This document shows, one piece after another, positions 1 to 8,308 of a stretch of 64,000 bases of DNA. This stretch comes from Marisediminitalea alba. Its GTDB lineage: Bacteria; Pseudomonadota; Gammaproteobacteria; Enterobacterales; Alteromonadaceae. Position 1 is the first letter of the stretch. Each line of letters begins with the position of its first letter. Made by a program: the position numbers and the translations under genes. Location of the stretch: contig NZ_PVNP01000047.1 of assembly GCF_002993365.1 (NCBI RefSeq), positions 44,548 to 108,547 on the forward strand, read 5' to 3'. A model generated the notes under the pieces. The model saw only the letters and a list, made by a program, of their open reading frames with translations. It ran no database searches and was not told the origin of the DNA.

Positions 1-10
1 ACCTCCAACG

Positions 11-1747
11 CTATTGCGCCAGCACATAATCGCCGGGAGCGGCCGGTAACGTCTTAATGGCTTCCACCGGTCTGGCGCTGACCTTACGGCTTGACTGTGA
101 GGTTAGCCATTGCTGCCAGACCGGCCACCAGGAACCTTCCTGTAATGGCACTTCATCAAGCCATGCCTGGGGTGGCAGATAAGCCCCGTCTTCTTTACGG
201 GTAGCCATCTGATAAACCCGATGGGCATGACCAGGTTCACTGATAATCCCGGCATTATGCCCACCATTGGTCAGTAAGAATGTAATATCCTTATCAATCA
301 ATAAGTTAATTTTATACACCGATTGCCATGGCGCGACATGATCCTTGGCGGTACCGACTACAAACAACGGTACCTGAATATCGGCCAGCGCAATGGGCCT
401 GTCATCCACCATAAACTGACCGCTCGCCAGCGAATTATGTAAATAACACTGGCGCAAATATTCGGCATGCATGCGCGCAGGCATGCGAGTAGCGTCTTTA
501 TTCCAGGTCAACAGGTCGTTAGGGTGCTGGCGTTCACCTAGCAGATATTCTTTTACCCATCGCGACCACAGTAAATAATTCGCCCTCAGCAGAGTAAAAG
601 TGCCAGCCATGCTTTCTTTGGGCAGGAAACCGTTTTTAGCCATCACCGCCTCCAACATCGACAACTGGCTTTCGTCAATGAATAACCTGAGGTCGCCGGC
701 ATCACTGAAATCGGTCTGTGCAGCCAATAACGTTAGCGCACAAAATGGATTACGCTTTTCCCGGGCCAGCCAGGCCGCAGCCATCGTCAGCAGGGTGCCC
801 CCCAGACAGTAGCCAACCCCATTGATTTGTTCCCCGGGTACCCGTTGCTGAACGGCTTCTATTGCCTCACCAAGGCCTTTCTTCAGGTAATCGATCAGGC
901 CAACGTTATGATCCTCTTGTTGAGGATTTTTCCAGGAAATCATAAATACCGTATGGCCCTGCTGCACTAAATACCTTATCAACGAGTTGTGCTCAGACAG
1001 ATCCAGAATGTAGTACTTCATAATCCACGCCGGCACTACCAGCACGGGCTCAGCGCACACCTCTTCGGTGTCCGGGCTGTACTGAATAAGCTCCAGCAGG
1101 TTGTTTTTGAATACTACCTGGCCAGGTGTGACGGCAATATTTTCGCCTACACGGTAGGTTTCCTGGCGTTGAAGCTCAGGTTCCCTGAAGTACTGTTGCT
1201 GGATGTCCTCGATAAAATTATCAACGCCTTTCACCAGGTTCGCCCCGGCAGACTCCAGGGTTTTATGAATAACCTGCGGGTTAGTAGTCATGTAGTTAGC
1301 CGGTGACAAAGCTTCCAGCCACTGCCGCACGGAAAAGTTCACCATATCAGTATGGTGTTTTTCAACGCCCTGCACATCGCGGGTGGCCAGTTGCCACCAC
1401 TGGCGCATGGCCAGGTAATTTTGCCGATACACGGCATAGGGCCAGGTTTGCCATTCGGGACCGGATAGCCGGTTGTCGTCTGCGGCTTTTTCGAGGTTTT
1501 TATTGAGCGTACTGGCATTAGTCAGACTTAAGTCCAGTAGTGCCTGCTGTTTACCCAGTGACAGCAGCAAATGAATAAACCAATCGGTAAAAGCCAGCGA
1601 ATAAGCCACCGGATCGATGCCTCCGGTGAACTGCGCGAGGAGTTGATTAATGGCATAATCAGGATTAAGCGGTTCACTAACATCGTAGGGTACCGCATGC
1701 TGATCGGTGTAAGTATATTCAATAACGTTACTTTCGTGGTTTATCAC
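11..1747 (-). CDS. phaC: Class I-like poly(3-hydroxyalkanoate) synthase
   Basis: Polymerises (R)-3-hydroxyacyl-CoA into PHA storage granules in the cytoplasm. The 578-aa length fits class I PhaC. An N-terminal PhaC_N-like region precedes an alpha/beta-hydrolase fold. The lipase-box-like GYCLGG carries the catalytic Cys in place of Ser, followed by the Asp of GTAKDHVAPW and the His of TNGGHNAG. The start is GTG at 1745-1747, chosen because GGGAGA lies about six bases upstream. It is divergent from the MaoC-Pta/acetate kinase operon, which suggests linked acyl-CoA handling. No phaA, phaB or phasin gene is visible nearby. The family call is secure; class I is inferred from length and the absence of a PhaE/PhaR partner. 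Confidence 0.93.
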   Translation of the reverse strand: MINHESNVIEYTYTDQHAVPYDVSEPLNPDYAINQLLAQFTGGIDPVAYSLAFTDWFIHLLLSLGKQQALLDLSLTNASTLNKNLEKAADDNRLSGPEWQTWPYAVYRQNYLAMRQWWQLATRDVQGVEKHHTDMVNFSVRQWLEALSPANYMTTNPQVIHKTLESAGANLVKGVDNFIEDIQQQYFREPELQRQETYRVGENIAVTPGQVVFKNNLLELIQYSPDTEEVCAEPVLVVPAWIMKYYILDLSEHNSLIRYLVQQGHTVFMISWKNPQQEDHNVGLIDYLKKGLGEAIEAVQQRVPGEQINGVGYCLGGTLLTMAAAWLAREKRNPFCALTLLAAQTDFSDAGDLRLFIDESQLSMLEAVMAKNGFLPKESMAGTFTLLRANYLLWSRWVKEYLLGERQHPNDLLTWNKDATRMPARMHAEYLRQCYLHNSLASGQFMVDDRPIALADIQVPLFVVGTAKDHVAPWQSVYKINLLIDKDITFLLTNGGHNAGIISEPGHAHRVYQMATRKEDGAYLPPQAWLDEVPLQEGSWWPVWQQWLTSQSSRKVSARPVEAIKTLPAAPGDYVLAQ

Positions 1748-1854
1748 AACAAGTCTCCCAGACTGTTTTGTTCAGCATAACAGCTTCAGCGCTTAAAAAG
1801 CTTGATCTTGATCGGTATCAATGCACATTTATTCATCAACCTGTAGTGTAACCG

Positions 1855-1866
1855 TGTAATATTACA
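1855..1866. promoter_or_regulatory. Perfect 12-bp palindrome TGTAATATTACA
   Basis: TGTAATATTACA reads identically on both strands. It sits between phaC and maoC-pta, 50 bp before the maoC-pta start, so it is well placed as an operator for either divergent gene. Its cognate regulator is unknown. It resembles but is not identical to the arabinose-locus element described elsewhere in this annotation. Confidence 0.4.
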
Positions 1867-1915
1867 AAGCGAGTTACAGCATTCACAATTTGGCGCCTCT
1901 GGCCGGAGAATCAAT

Positions 1916-3310
1916 ATGGAAATGATCCGCAATAAACCCTACAACAACATTACGGTGGGCGATAAAGCCTCGCTTAGCCGCACACTGACCCGTAAAGATA
2001 TTCAGTTGTTTGCCATTATGTCGGGCGATGTAAACCCGGCCCACGTAGACGAGGAGTACGCTAACAGCTCTCAGTTTCATCACATTATCGCCCATGGGAT
2101 GTGGGGAGGAGCATTAATTTCAACCGTGCTGGGTACCCAACTTCCAGGCCCGGGCACCATTTATCTTAAGCAGGATTTCACCTTCCGCCGCCCGGTTTGC
2201 CTGGGCGATAACCTCACCGTCACGGTAACCGTGTTAGAAAAACGTGAGCATTATCAAATCCTGCTCGGCTGTGCCTGTACTAATCAGGACGGTGAAGTTG
2301 TTATTGACGGTCAGGCACTGGTAAAAGCGCCTACCGAACAAATCGATAGGCCCAGAGCAGTGTTGCCGGCGGTTGAACTCAAAGAACAAAGCAGTGAGCG
2401 CTATCAGCAGTTTATGGACATGGCAAAAGATATGTCTCCGCTCAAAACCTGTGTTATTCATCCGGTGGATCTCAATTCACTGGCCGGCGCTGTAGAAGCC
2501 GCTGCAGATAACCTTATTACCCCTATTCTGGTGGGCCCCACAGCCCGCATCGAACAAGTCGCGCGGGAAAATAAACTCGACATATCCTCATTTGAACTGG
2601 TTGATACACCGCATAGCCATGCCGCGGCTGAAACGGCGGTAAAACTGGTAAGCAGTGGTAAGGCCGAAGCACTGATGAAAGGCCATTTACACACCGATGA
2701 AATGATGCATGAAGTACTCAATAAGGATTACGGATTAAGAACCGGGCGGGTGATGAGTCATATATTTGCGCTTGATGCCCCCAGTTACCACAAGACGCTT
2801 TTTCTCACCGATGCCGCGATAAATATCCGCCCTAACCTGGCCGCTAAAAAGGATATTATTCAAAACGCCATCGAACTGGTGTATACCCTGACAAACCGCA
2901 CTCCCAAGGTCGCGATATTATCTGCGGTGGAAACGGTGGAAGAAAAAATACCTTCAACACTTGATGCCACTGCACTTTGTAAAATGGCCGAGCGTGGTCA
3001 GATAGTGGGAGGACTCCTCGACGGACCGCTGGCAATGGATAATGCCATTTCGGCTGAGGCGGCGAAAGCCAAGGGAATATTATCGCAGGTGGCCGGCGAC
3101 GCTGACATTCTGGTCGCACCGGATTTAGAATCGGGCAATATGTTGTTTAAACAAATGCGTTACCTGTCCGGCATCGAAGGAGCAGGCATTGTACTGGGGG
3201 CCAGAGCACCGATTATTCTGACCAGTCGTGCCGGCGGGCCGCTAACCCGCAAAGTGTCTTGTGCCATGGCATTGGTTTATCAGCGTAAACGCGGGGATCT
3301 GCCGTTATGA
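1916..3310 (+). CDS. Bifunctional enoyl-CoA hydratase (MaoC) / phosphate acyltransferase (Pta)
   Basis: The 464-aa protein fuses an N-terminal MaoC hot-dog domain (about residues 10-140, with GDVNPAHVD and HGMW carrying the expected Asp/His) to a phosphate acetyl/butyryltransferase domain (about 160-464, with MKGHLHTDEMMHEV and the C-terminal GGPLTRKVSCA region). Known fusions of this type are annotated as bifunctional enoyl-CoA hydratase/phosphate acetyltransferase. The Pta half would turn acyl-CoA into acyl-phosphate for the following kinase. The MaoC half could supply (R)-3-hydroxyacyl-CoA to the neighbouring PhaC. GGAGAA lies ahead of the ATG. It overlaps the kinase gene by four bases (ATGA), so translational coupling is likely. 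The physiological acyl chain length is not evident from sequence. Confidence 0.9.
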   Translation: MEMIRNKPYNNITVGDKASLSRTLTRKDIQLFAIMSGDVNPAHVDEEYANSSQFHHIIAHGMWGGALISTVLGTQLPGPGTIYLKQDFTFRRPVCLGDNLTVTVTVLEKREHYQILLGCACTNQDGEVVIDGQALVKAPTEQIDRPRAVLPAVELKEQSSERYQQFMDMAKDMSPLKTCVIHPVDLNSLAGAVEAAADNLITPILVGPTARIEQVARENKLDISSFELVDTPHSHAAAETAVKLVSSGKAEALMKGHLHTDEMMHEVLNKDYGLRTGRVMSHIFALDAPSYHKTLFLTDAAINIRPNLAAKKDIIQNAIELVYTLTNRTPKVAILSAVETVEEKIPSTLDATALCKMAERGQIVGGLLDGPLAMDNAISAEAAKAKGILSQVAGDADILVAPDLESGNMLFKQMRYLSGIEGAGIVLGARAPIILTSRAGGPLTRKVSCAMALVYQRKRGDLPL

Positions 3311-4404
3311 GCAAGCAAACCGATAGCCCCCATTACCTGGTATTAAACAGCGGCTCTTCCACCTTAAAATACGCCGTATTTGACGCCATCAGCCTGGCGG
3401 TAGTAGAACGGGGCCTATTCGAACTTAATGAAGATAACTATGCCGAAACGCTGGAAGAAGTATTGCACCATGGCGGCTATGTCAGGGCTGTGGGGCACCG
3501 GGTGGTGCATGGCGGTACCGCCTATACGCAACCACTACTCATTGATGATAGCTCACTCGCATCACTCAATAAACAGTGCGATCTGGCCCCCTTACACCAG
3601 CCGCATAATCTGCATGCCGTGAGAGTACTGCGCGAGCTGCACCCGGAATTACCTCAGGTGGCCTGCTTCGACACCGCTTTTCACGCTACGCAACCTAGAG
3701 TGTCAACCGATTATGCTTTGCCTGACTCCTTGCGCCATCAAGGGCTTCGCCGTTATGGTTTCCACGGTTTATCTTACGATTACATCAGTCATCAGCTTGC
3801 CGCTTCAGATCCTTCAGCGGGCGGTAGATGTATTGTGTTGCACTTGGGCAGCGGCGCCAGTGGTTGCGCTATGTATAAAGGTAAAAGCGTTAGCTCAACC
3901 ATGGGCTTTACCGCCCTTGATGGTCTGATGATGGCAACTCGCTGCGGCACTTTGGATCCGGGGCTGGTATTACACTGCATAACCCACTTGGGGATGTCGG
4001 CCTCAGAAGTGACCAGTGCATTGTATAAATCGTCGGGGCTGCTGGGGGTTTCCGGTTATTCTGGTGACATGCGAATTCTGGAGCAACATGATGATGAGCC
4101 TGCTGTGACTCATGCACTTACCCTGTATTGCCGCTACATCGTACGAGCCATTGGTAGCCTGACCGCCGAGTTACAAGGCCTGGATACGTTGATTTTTACC
4201 GCAGGAGTGGGAGAAAACGCTCCGGATATCCGCCGCAGGGTGTGCGAGCAGCTCTGCTGGCTTGGCGTTGAGTTAGATAATACCGCCAACCAGGACAACC
4301 GCCCCATAATCAGCACGTCATCATCAACTGTCACTGTGCGAGTGATCCCCACCAATGAAGAATGGATGATTGCCCACTACATGCAGCAGGCGCTTAATTC
4401 GTAA
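3307..4404 (+). CDS. ackA: Acetate/propionate-family kinase
   Basis: Converts acyl-phosphate plus ADP to carboxylic acid plus ATP, the second step after the fused Pta. ASKHA-fold signatures are visible in order: LNSGSSTLKYAVFD at the N-terminus, GHRVVHGG, CFDTAFHAT, YGFHGLSYDYI, the LHLGSGASGCAM phosphate loop, FTAGVGENAPDIR and the C-terminal IPTNEEWMIA. At 365 aa it is about 35 residues shorter than classical AckA, with compact loops but no missing core motif. It overlaps the upstream gene by four bases. Substrate (acetate, propionate or butyrate) cannot be fixed by eye. Confidence 0.9.
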   Translation: MSKQTDSPHYLVLNSGSSTLKYAVFDAISLAVVERGLFELNEDNYAETLEEVLHHGGYVRAVGHRVVHGGTAYTQPLLIDDSSLASLNKQCDLAPLHQPHNLHAVRVLRELHPELPQVACFDTAFHATQPRVSTDYALPDSLRHQGLRRYGFHGLSYDYISHQLAASDPSAGGRCIVLHLGSGASGCAMYKGKSVSSTMGFTALDGLMMATRCGTLDPGLVLHCITHLGMSASEVTSALYKSSGLLGVSGYSGDMRILEQHDDEPAVTHALTLYCRYIVRAIGSLTAELQGLDTLIFTAGVGENAPDIRRRVCEQLCWLGVELDNTANQDNRPIISTSSSTVTVRVIPTNEEWMIAHYMQQALNS

Positions 4405-4719
4405 AGCGCTTGTCGCTGTGAACTGCGCCTTTCAAATCTGGTCTATCAACCCGCGCTGACAGGACGTTTTATCTGGCTATTAACCGGCTAAACAACCGGC
4501 TCACTAATAGCGCTTACTCTCTCAATAAGCCCGCCAATCAAGCCCTAAAGATTAAGTAAAACTAAACATAGATTTTAATCAAAATTAAAACATATGTTGT
4601 AATCAAGAATTATTCGCATTATTATTCTCTCAAATTTTGCAGTCGATCATTCCTCAACCAACACAGATTGGAGAGGCTGTTGACCGATATTTCAGCTCAG
4701 CATACCTGGAGACTTTAGT
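4405..4719. other. Intergenic region before siderophore receptor, possible Fur site
   Basis: This 315-bp gap is AT-rich in its second half. Around 4606-4624 there is a Fur-box-like stretch (AGAATTATTCGCATTATTA) that matches the 19-bp consensus only partly. No gene was found. A promoter for the siderophore receptor presumably lies here. Confidence 0.35.
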
Positions 4720-6810
4720 TTGAAATTTGCACTATCAGTAGTTGCCGCAGCGCTTACCTTTAATACTTCAGTATCAGCCAACACGGCGGATGACCCGGAA
4801 CGCATTACTATTGAAGGCCAGTATTTATCGATCAATGAGTCCAATTCGGTAAAAACACCCACGCCGATTATTGATGTACCACAAAGCCTGTCGATTATGA
4901 CAGCCGAGGAGATTACCGAGCGCGGGATCACCAGCATCGGTGAAATCATCGACTACACGCCAGGCGTGAACACCTCTCAGGGTGAGGGACACCGCGACTC
5001 AGTGGTATTTCGCGGCGTTCGCTCGACAGCAGATTTTTACATGGATGGCAACCGCGATGACGTGCAGTACTATCGCTCGCTGTACAATGTGGAACAGGTG
5101 GAAATCCTGCGCGGGCCCAACGCCCTGCTTTTCGGCCGCGGTGGCACCGGCGGAATCCTGAACCGGGTCTCAAAGAAAGCAAAATTAGATGAAACCTTTA
5201 CCGGTTACAAAGCCACGCTGAACACCTTTGGCGGCTATGGCGTAGAAATCGACACCAACACCGATATGACCAGCACCTCAGCGCTGCGTATCAATGCGAT
5301 GTACGAATCGCTGGATAACCACCGCGACTTCTTCGACGGCGAGCGCATTGGATTTAATCCTACCGCCAGATTTGAATTAAGCGACGACAGCGTGCTGGAT
5401 ATGTCTTACGAGTACATCAACCACGAACGTTTTATTGACCGCGGTATTCCCACCGGCGCTGATGGTCGCCCGGTAGAGTCACTGAAAAATGTGGTATTTG
5501 GCGACCCGGAGAATAACTATCACGAGCTGGAAGCCCACGTATTCCGCGTAAACCTGTCGCACCAGTTTAACGATTACACCAAAGCCAACGTGAACGTGTT
5601 TTATGGTGATTACGATAAGGTTTACTCAAATTTTTACGCCAGTGACTATGACGCCGACACCAACATTGTTGAACTGGACGGTTATATTGATGAAACGGCT
5701 CGCGACAACCTGATTGTATCAGGCAACCTGATCAGCGAATTCAGCACCGGCAGTATTGGCCATATGGTGATCGCCGGTACAGAGGTGATCCGCACCAATT
5801 CAGACCAGTTCCGCTTAAACTCCGTATTTGATAGCACAGGGAATGACCGCGAAACGTTTATTACCCAGCGCCCGCTATTGTTTAGCGGCTTTAGCGGCAT
5901 CAACGCTACCGGTAATCAGGTCACCACCGCTTTTACGGCACTCAATGATGACACTCGCGTAACCTTAGATGTTGCCTCGTTCTTTGTGCAGGATGAAATT
6001 GAGCTATCTGAACACCTGGACCTGGTACTTGGTGCTCGTTTTGACCGTTTCGATATTGAAGTATTTAACGCTAAAGCAGTGGAAACCCGTAGTCGCACCG
6101 ACGAACAGGTTTCTCCTCGCGCCGGTCTTATTTATAAGCCACAGGAAAACATCTCCCTTTATGCCAGTTACAGCGAGTCTTTCCTGCCGCGTAGTGGCGA
6201 GCAATATACCGATATTAACGGCAGTGACAACCAACTGGATCCTGATACCTACAGCAATCAGGAAATTGGTATTAAGTGGGACTTTGCCCAGGGTCTGAGC
6301 TTCACTGCCGCCGTATTTGAAAACGAGCAAAGCTCTCCTCAGGTGGCCGATGATAATCCGGAAACCCTGGATGTGATTGATTCAGACATCTCTGGCTACG
6401 AGCTGCAACTCACCGGCTATCTGAATGATGACTGGCGCATTACCGCTAATTACAGCCACCTTGAAGGCGAAATAGTAGACCGCAACGGTCCAACCGGCCG
6501 CACGCCTCGCGAGTTGCCGGAAAATACCTTCTCGGTATGGAGCACCTATCAGGTGAATGACGTATTTGGCGTAGGCCTGGGTGCTACCTATCAGGATGAG
6601 AGCTTTATTAACAACGGTAATTCGGCGGTATTACCCAGCTATACCCGTTGGGATGCCTCGGCGTATTACGATATCAGCGAAGACCTGCGCGTGCAGCTGA
6701 ACATCGAAAACCTGACCGACGAACTGTACTTCCCGAATGCCCAAGCCACCCATCAGGCAACGGTAGCGGCGCCACTTAACGCGATGCTGACAGTTGTAGG
6801 CAGATTTTAA
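4720..6810 (+). CDS. TonB-dependent siderophore receptor (catecholate-type-like)
   Basis: Outer-membrane ferric-siderophore importer of 696 aa. The signal peptide covers about residues 1-20. A plug domain follows (PQSLSIMTAEEI, VVFRGVRS, VEILRGPNALLFGRGGTGG), then a beta-barrel ending in an aromatic residue (VVGRF). The start is TTG at 4720 with GGAGA eight bases upstream; no better in-frame ATG precedes the signal peptide. The TonB-box region is near ERITIEGQ. The plug resembles Fiu/CirA-like receptors, but ligand class is inferred. It is monocistronic and followed by a terminator. Confidence 0.9.
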   Translation: MKFALSVVAAALTFNTSVSANTADDPERITIEGQYLSINESNSVKTPTPIIDVPQSLSIMTAEEITERGITSIGEIIDYTPGVNTSQGEGHRDSVVFRGVRSTADFYMDGNRDDVQYYRSLYNVEQVEILRGPNALLFGRGGTGGILNRVSKKAKLDETFTGYKATLNTFGGYGVEIDTNTDMTSTSALRINAMYESLDNHRDFFDGERIGFNPTARFELSDDSVLDMSYEYINHERFIDRGIPTGADGRPVESLKNVVFGDPENNYHELEAHVFRVNLSHQFNDYTKANVNVFYGDYDKVYSNFYASDYDADTNIVELDGYIDETARDNLIVSGNLISEFSTGSIGHMVIAGTEVIRTNSDQFRLNSVFDSTGNDRETFITQRPLLFSGFSGINATGNQVTTAFTALNDDTRVTLDVASFFVQDEIELSEHLDLVLGARFDRFDIEVFNAKAVETRSRTDEQVSPRAGLIYKPQENISLYASYSESFLPRSGEQYTDINGSDNQLDPDTYSNQEIGIKWDFAQGLSFTAAVFENEQSSPQVADDNPETLDVIDSDISGYELQLTGYLNDDWRITANYSHLEGEIVDRNGPTGRTPRELPENTFSVWSTYQVNDVFGVGLGATYQDESFINNGNSAVLPSYTRWDASAYYDISEDLRVQLNIENLTDELYFPNAQATHQATVAAPLNAMLTVVGRF

Positions 6811-6845
6811 GAAGTCTTTGCGCCTGTAAGCCTTTAAAGCCAAAG

Positions 6846-6871
6846 GCCCTGCACAAGCGGGGCTTTTTTTC
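6846..6871 (+). terminator. Rho-independent terminator after siderophore receptor
   Basis: The stem GCCCTGC/GCGGGGC (one wobble pair) with loop ACAA is followed by a run of T residues. Confidence 0.75.
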
Positions 6872-6922
6872 GCAAACACAAAAGCCTATTAGCCCGTTTA
6901 AAGAGCGGTTTCCCGCTGAGCT

Positions 6923-7288
6923 TTACTTTCGCAATCCGAAACGTTTCAGAAAGTCACTCACAGAAATCGTGGCGTAATCAACATATTCACCGGCATCGTA
7001 AAACCGGCCATGGCAATGGGGACAGCTTTCAAAATGAATATGTCGCTGCGCGCTGTCGGTCATCTCGAGCATTTTACTATTCGGACACACCGGGCATTGA
7101 ATATCGCTTATTTCACTATAAAGCGTGCCCATTTTCTTATCGCCGGTGTCCAGAGCGCGGGCAAAATCCTTTAGCGCCTTATGCTCCATCACATCAAACC
7201 ATAAGCCGTGGCAGGTGCTGCAACGCTCAACCACGCCGGCAGGCGTATTGATATGCTCAAAACGACCATGACACTTGGGACAATCCAT
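6923..7288 (-). CDS. Zinc-ribbon (zf-TFIIB-like) protein
   Basis: A 121-aa cytoplasmic protein with two Cys4 zinc-ribbon repeats: CPKCHGRF...CSTCHGLWFD at the N-terminus and CPVC...CPHCHGRFYDAGEY in the second half. Each ends in the W/Y-F-D pattern typical of the zf-TFIIB (Pfam) family. No catalytic domain is visible and function is unknown in the family. It lies upstream of ssb's terminator, on the same strand as ssb. Confidence 0.8.
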   Translation of the reverse strand: MDCPKCHGRFEHINTPAGVVERCSTCHGLWFDVMEHKALKDFARALDTGDKKMGTLYSEISDIQCPVCPNSKMLEMTDSAQRHIHFESCPHCHGRFYDAGEYVDYATISVSDFLKRFGLRK

Positions 7289-7362
7289 CTAACTTCCTGC
7301 AGAAGTGAAACTGACAGAATTCTACTATATGCATTTTTGGCGGTGCTGTCATTGCCAATAAA

Positions 7363-7384
7363 AAACCCCGCTGATGCGGGGTTT
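7363..7384 (-). terminator. Terminator downstream of ssb
   Basis: AAACCCCGC-TGAT-GCGGGGTTT is a perfect stem, followed in the leftward direction by a T run. It lies just after the ssb stop codon. Confidence 0.85.
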
Positions 7385-7406
7385 GTAAAACAACCATACC
7401 TTAGAT

Positions 7407-7964
7407 CTAGAACGGGATGTCGTCGTCAAAGTCGAAGTCAGGCTCAGCCATAGGAGGCTTTTGCTGATTCTGGCCGCCCTGCGGACGTTGCTGCTGAGGT
7501 GGTTGCTGGTAGTTTCCGCCCTGATTGCCACCACCATAATTCTGGTTGCCGCCGCCGTAACCACCGCCCTGCTGACCGCCTTGTGGACGCTGTTGATAGC
7601 CGCCGCCCTGTCCGCCCTGACCACCTTCACGGCCACCGAGCATTTGCATCTGGTCGACGATGATTTCTGTGGTGTAACGATCCTGCCCCTGTTGATCCTG
7701 CCATTTGCGGGTTTGCAGTTTACCTTCAACGTAAATTTGCGAACCTTTTTTAAGGTATTCACCGGCAATTTCTGCTAACCGACGGTACATGGTTAAACGG
7801 TGCCATTCAGTTCGTTCCTGCACCTGCCCCTGCTGATCTTTCCAGCTTTCACTGGTTGCCAGGCTCAGATTGGCAACGGCGTTGCCGTTGGGCATGTAAC
7901 GTACTTCCGGGTCGTTACCTAAATTACCGACCAGAATGACTTTGTTAACGCCTCGAGTTGCCAT
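7407..7964 (-). CDS. ssb: Single-stranded DNA-binding protein
   Basis: Binds ssDNA during replication, repair and recombination. The 185-aa protein has an N-terminal OB fold ([16 protein letters not shown], about residues 1-110), a long Gly/Gln-rich linker, and the acidic C-terminal tip [10 protein letters not shown] that recruits partner proteins. The length fits gammaproteobacterial SSB. In many gammaproteobacteria ssb lies beside an MFS gene and uvrA. Here those two genes are about 48.5 kb away in the same window (see findings). Confidence 0.97.
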   Translation of the reverse strand: MATRGVNKVILVGNLGNDPEVRYMPNGNAVANLSLATSESWKDQQGQVQERTEWHRLTMYRRLAEIAGEYLKKGSQIYVEGKLQTRKWQDQQGQDRYTTEIIVDQMQMLGGREGGQGGQGGGYQQRPQGGQQGGGYGGGNQNYGGGNQGGNYQQPPQQQRPQGGQNQQKPPMAEPDFDFDDDIPF

Positions 7965-8101
7965 GATGTCTCCTAAAATCTGTTTACGCTTTTATAATAA
8001 TATAAGCGCATGCAGCGCTTCGTCGTCGTTTGTAAAGCTTGCCATTATAACGCATTTTTTGCGCTCGCTCAGCGCCTTTTTGAGGTTAAATAAAAATCCT
8101 C

Positions 8102-8148
8102 AATGACAAAATACTAACTCGTTGTTTTACCAATTAGACTACGGCAAA
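8102..8148 (-). pseudogene. Possible tRNA 5'-half relic
   Basis: Read leftward, the segment has a 7-nt acceptor-like start, then TAGTCTAATTGGTAAAAC, which resembles a tRNA D-arm, then a five-pair anticodon-like stem (ACGAG/TTTGT with two wobbles) around loop TTAGTAT. Most differences from a canonical D-arm are C-to-T or G-to-A. No TTCGA T-arm and no matching 3' acceptor strand follow, so it is not a functional tRNA. It could be a decayed tRNA or chance. Confidence 0.25.
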
Positions 8149-8257
8149 TTAGCGCGACTTTCACCTGTTCTTGCAACCGGTTGTGTGACTTAACCCTGCA
8201 GGTAAGCTCGCGATGGCGGCCATGTTTAGCAAAATTAATTACAGACAGGCAAAAAAA

Positions 8258-8281
8258 AGCCTCAACCGGAGTTGAGGCTTT
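8258..8281 (-). terminator. Terminator of galT-galK-sglT operon
   Basis: AAAGCCTCAAC/GTTGAGGCTTT-type hairpin with loop CGGA, followed leftward by a run of eight Ts. It lies just past the sglT stop codon. Confidence 0.85.
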
Positions 8282-8308
8282 CAGCTCAATTTTATTAGCC
8301 GACGGTGC

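Larger units (their letters stand above)
7965..8308. other. Intergenic region between ssb and sglT
   Basis: This 344-bp gap holds the presumed leftward ssb promoter, with TATAAT-like sequence near 8040, a tRNA-like relic and the sglT terminator. No protein-coding gene was seen. Confidence 0.5.

Noticed and set aside
8102..8148. Functional tRNA gene
   Set aside because: D-arm and anticodon-like arm are visible, but no T-arm or matching acceptor strand, and the implied anticodon (AGT) is atypical for bacteria.
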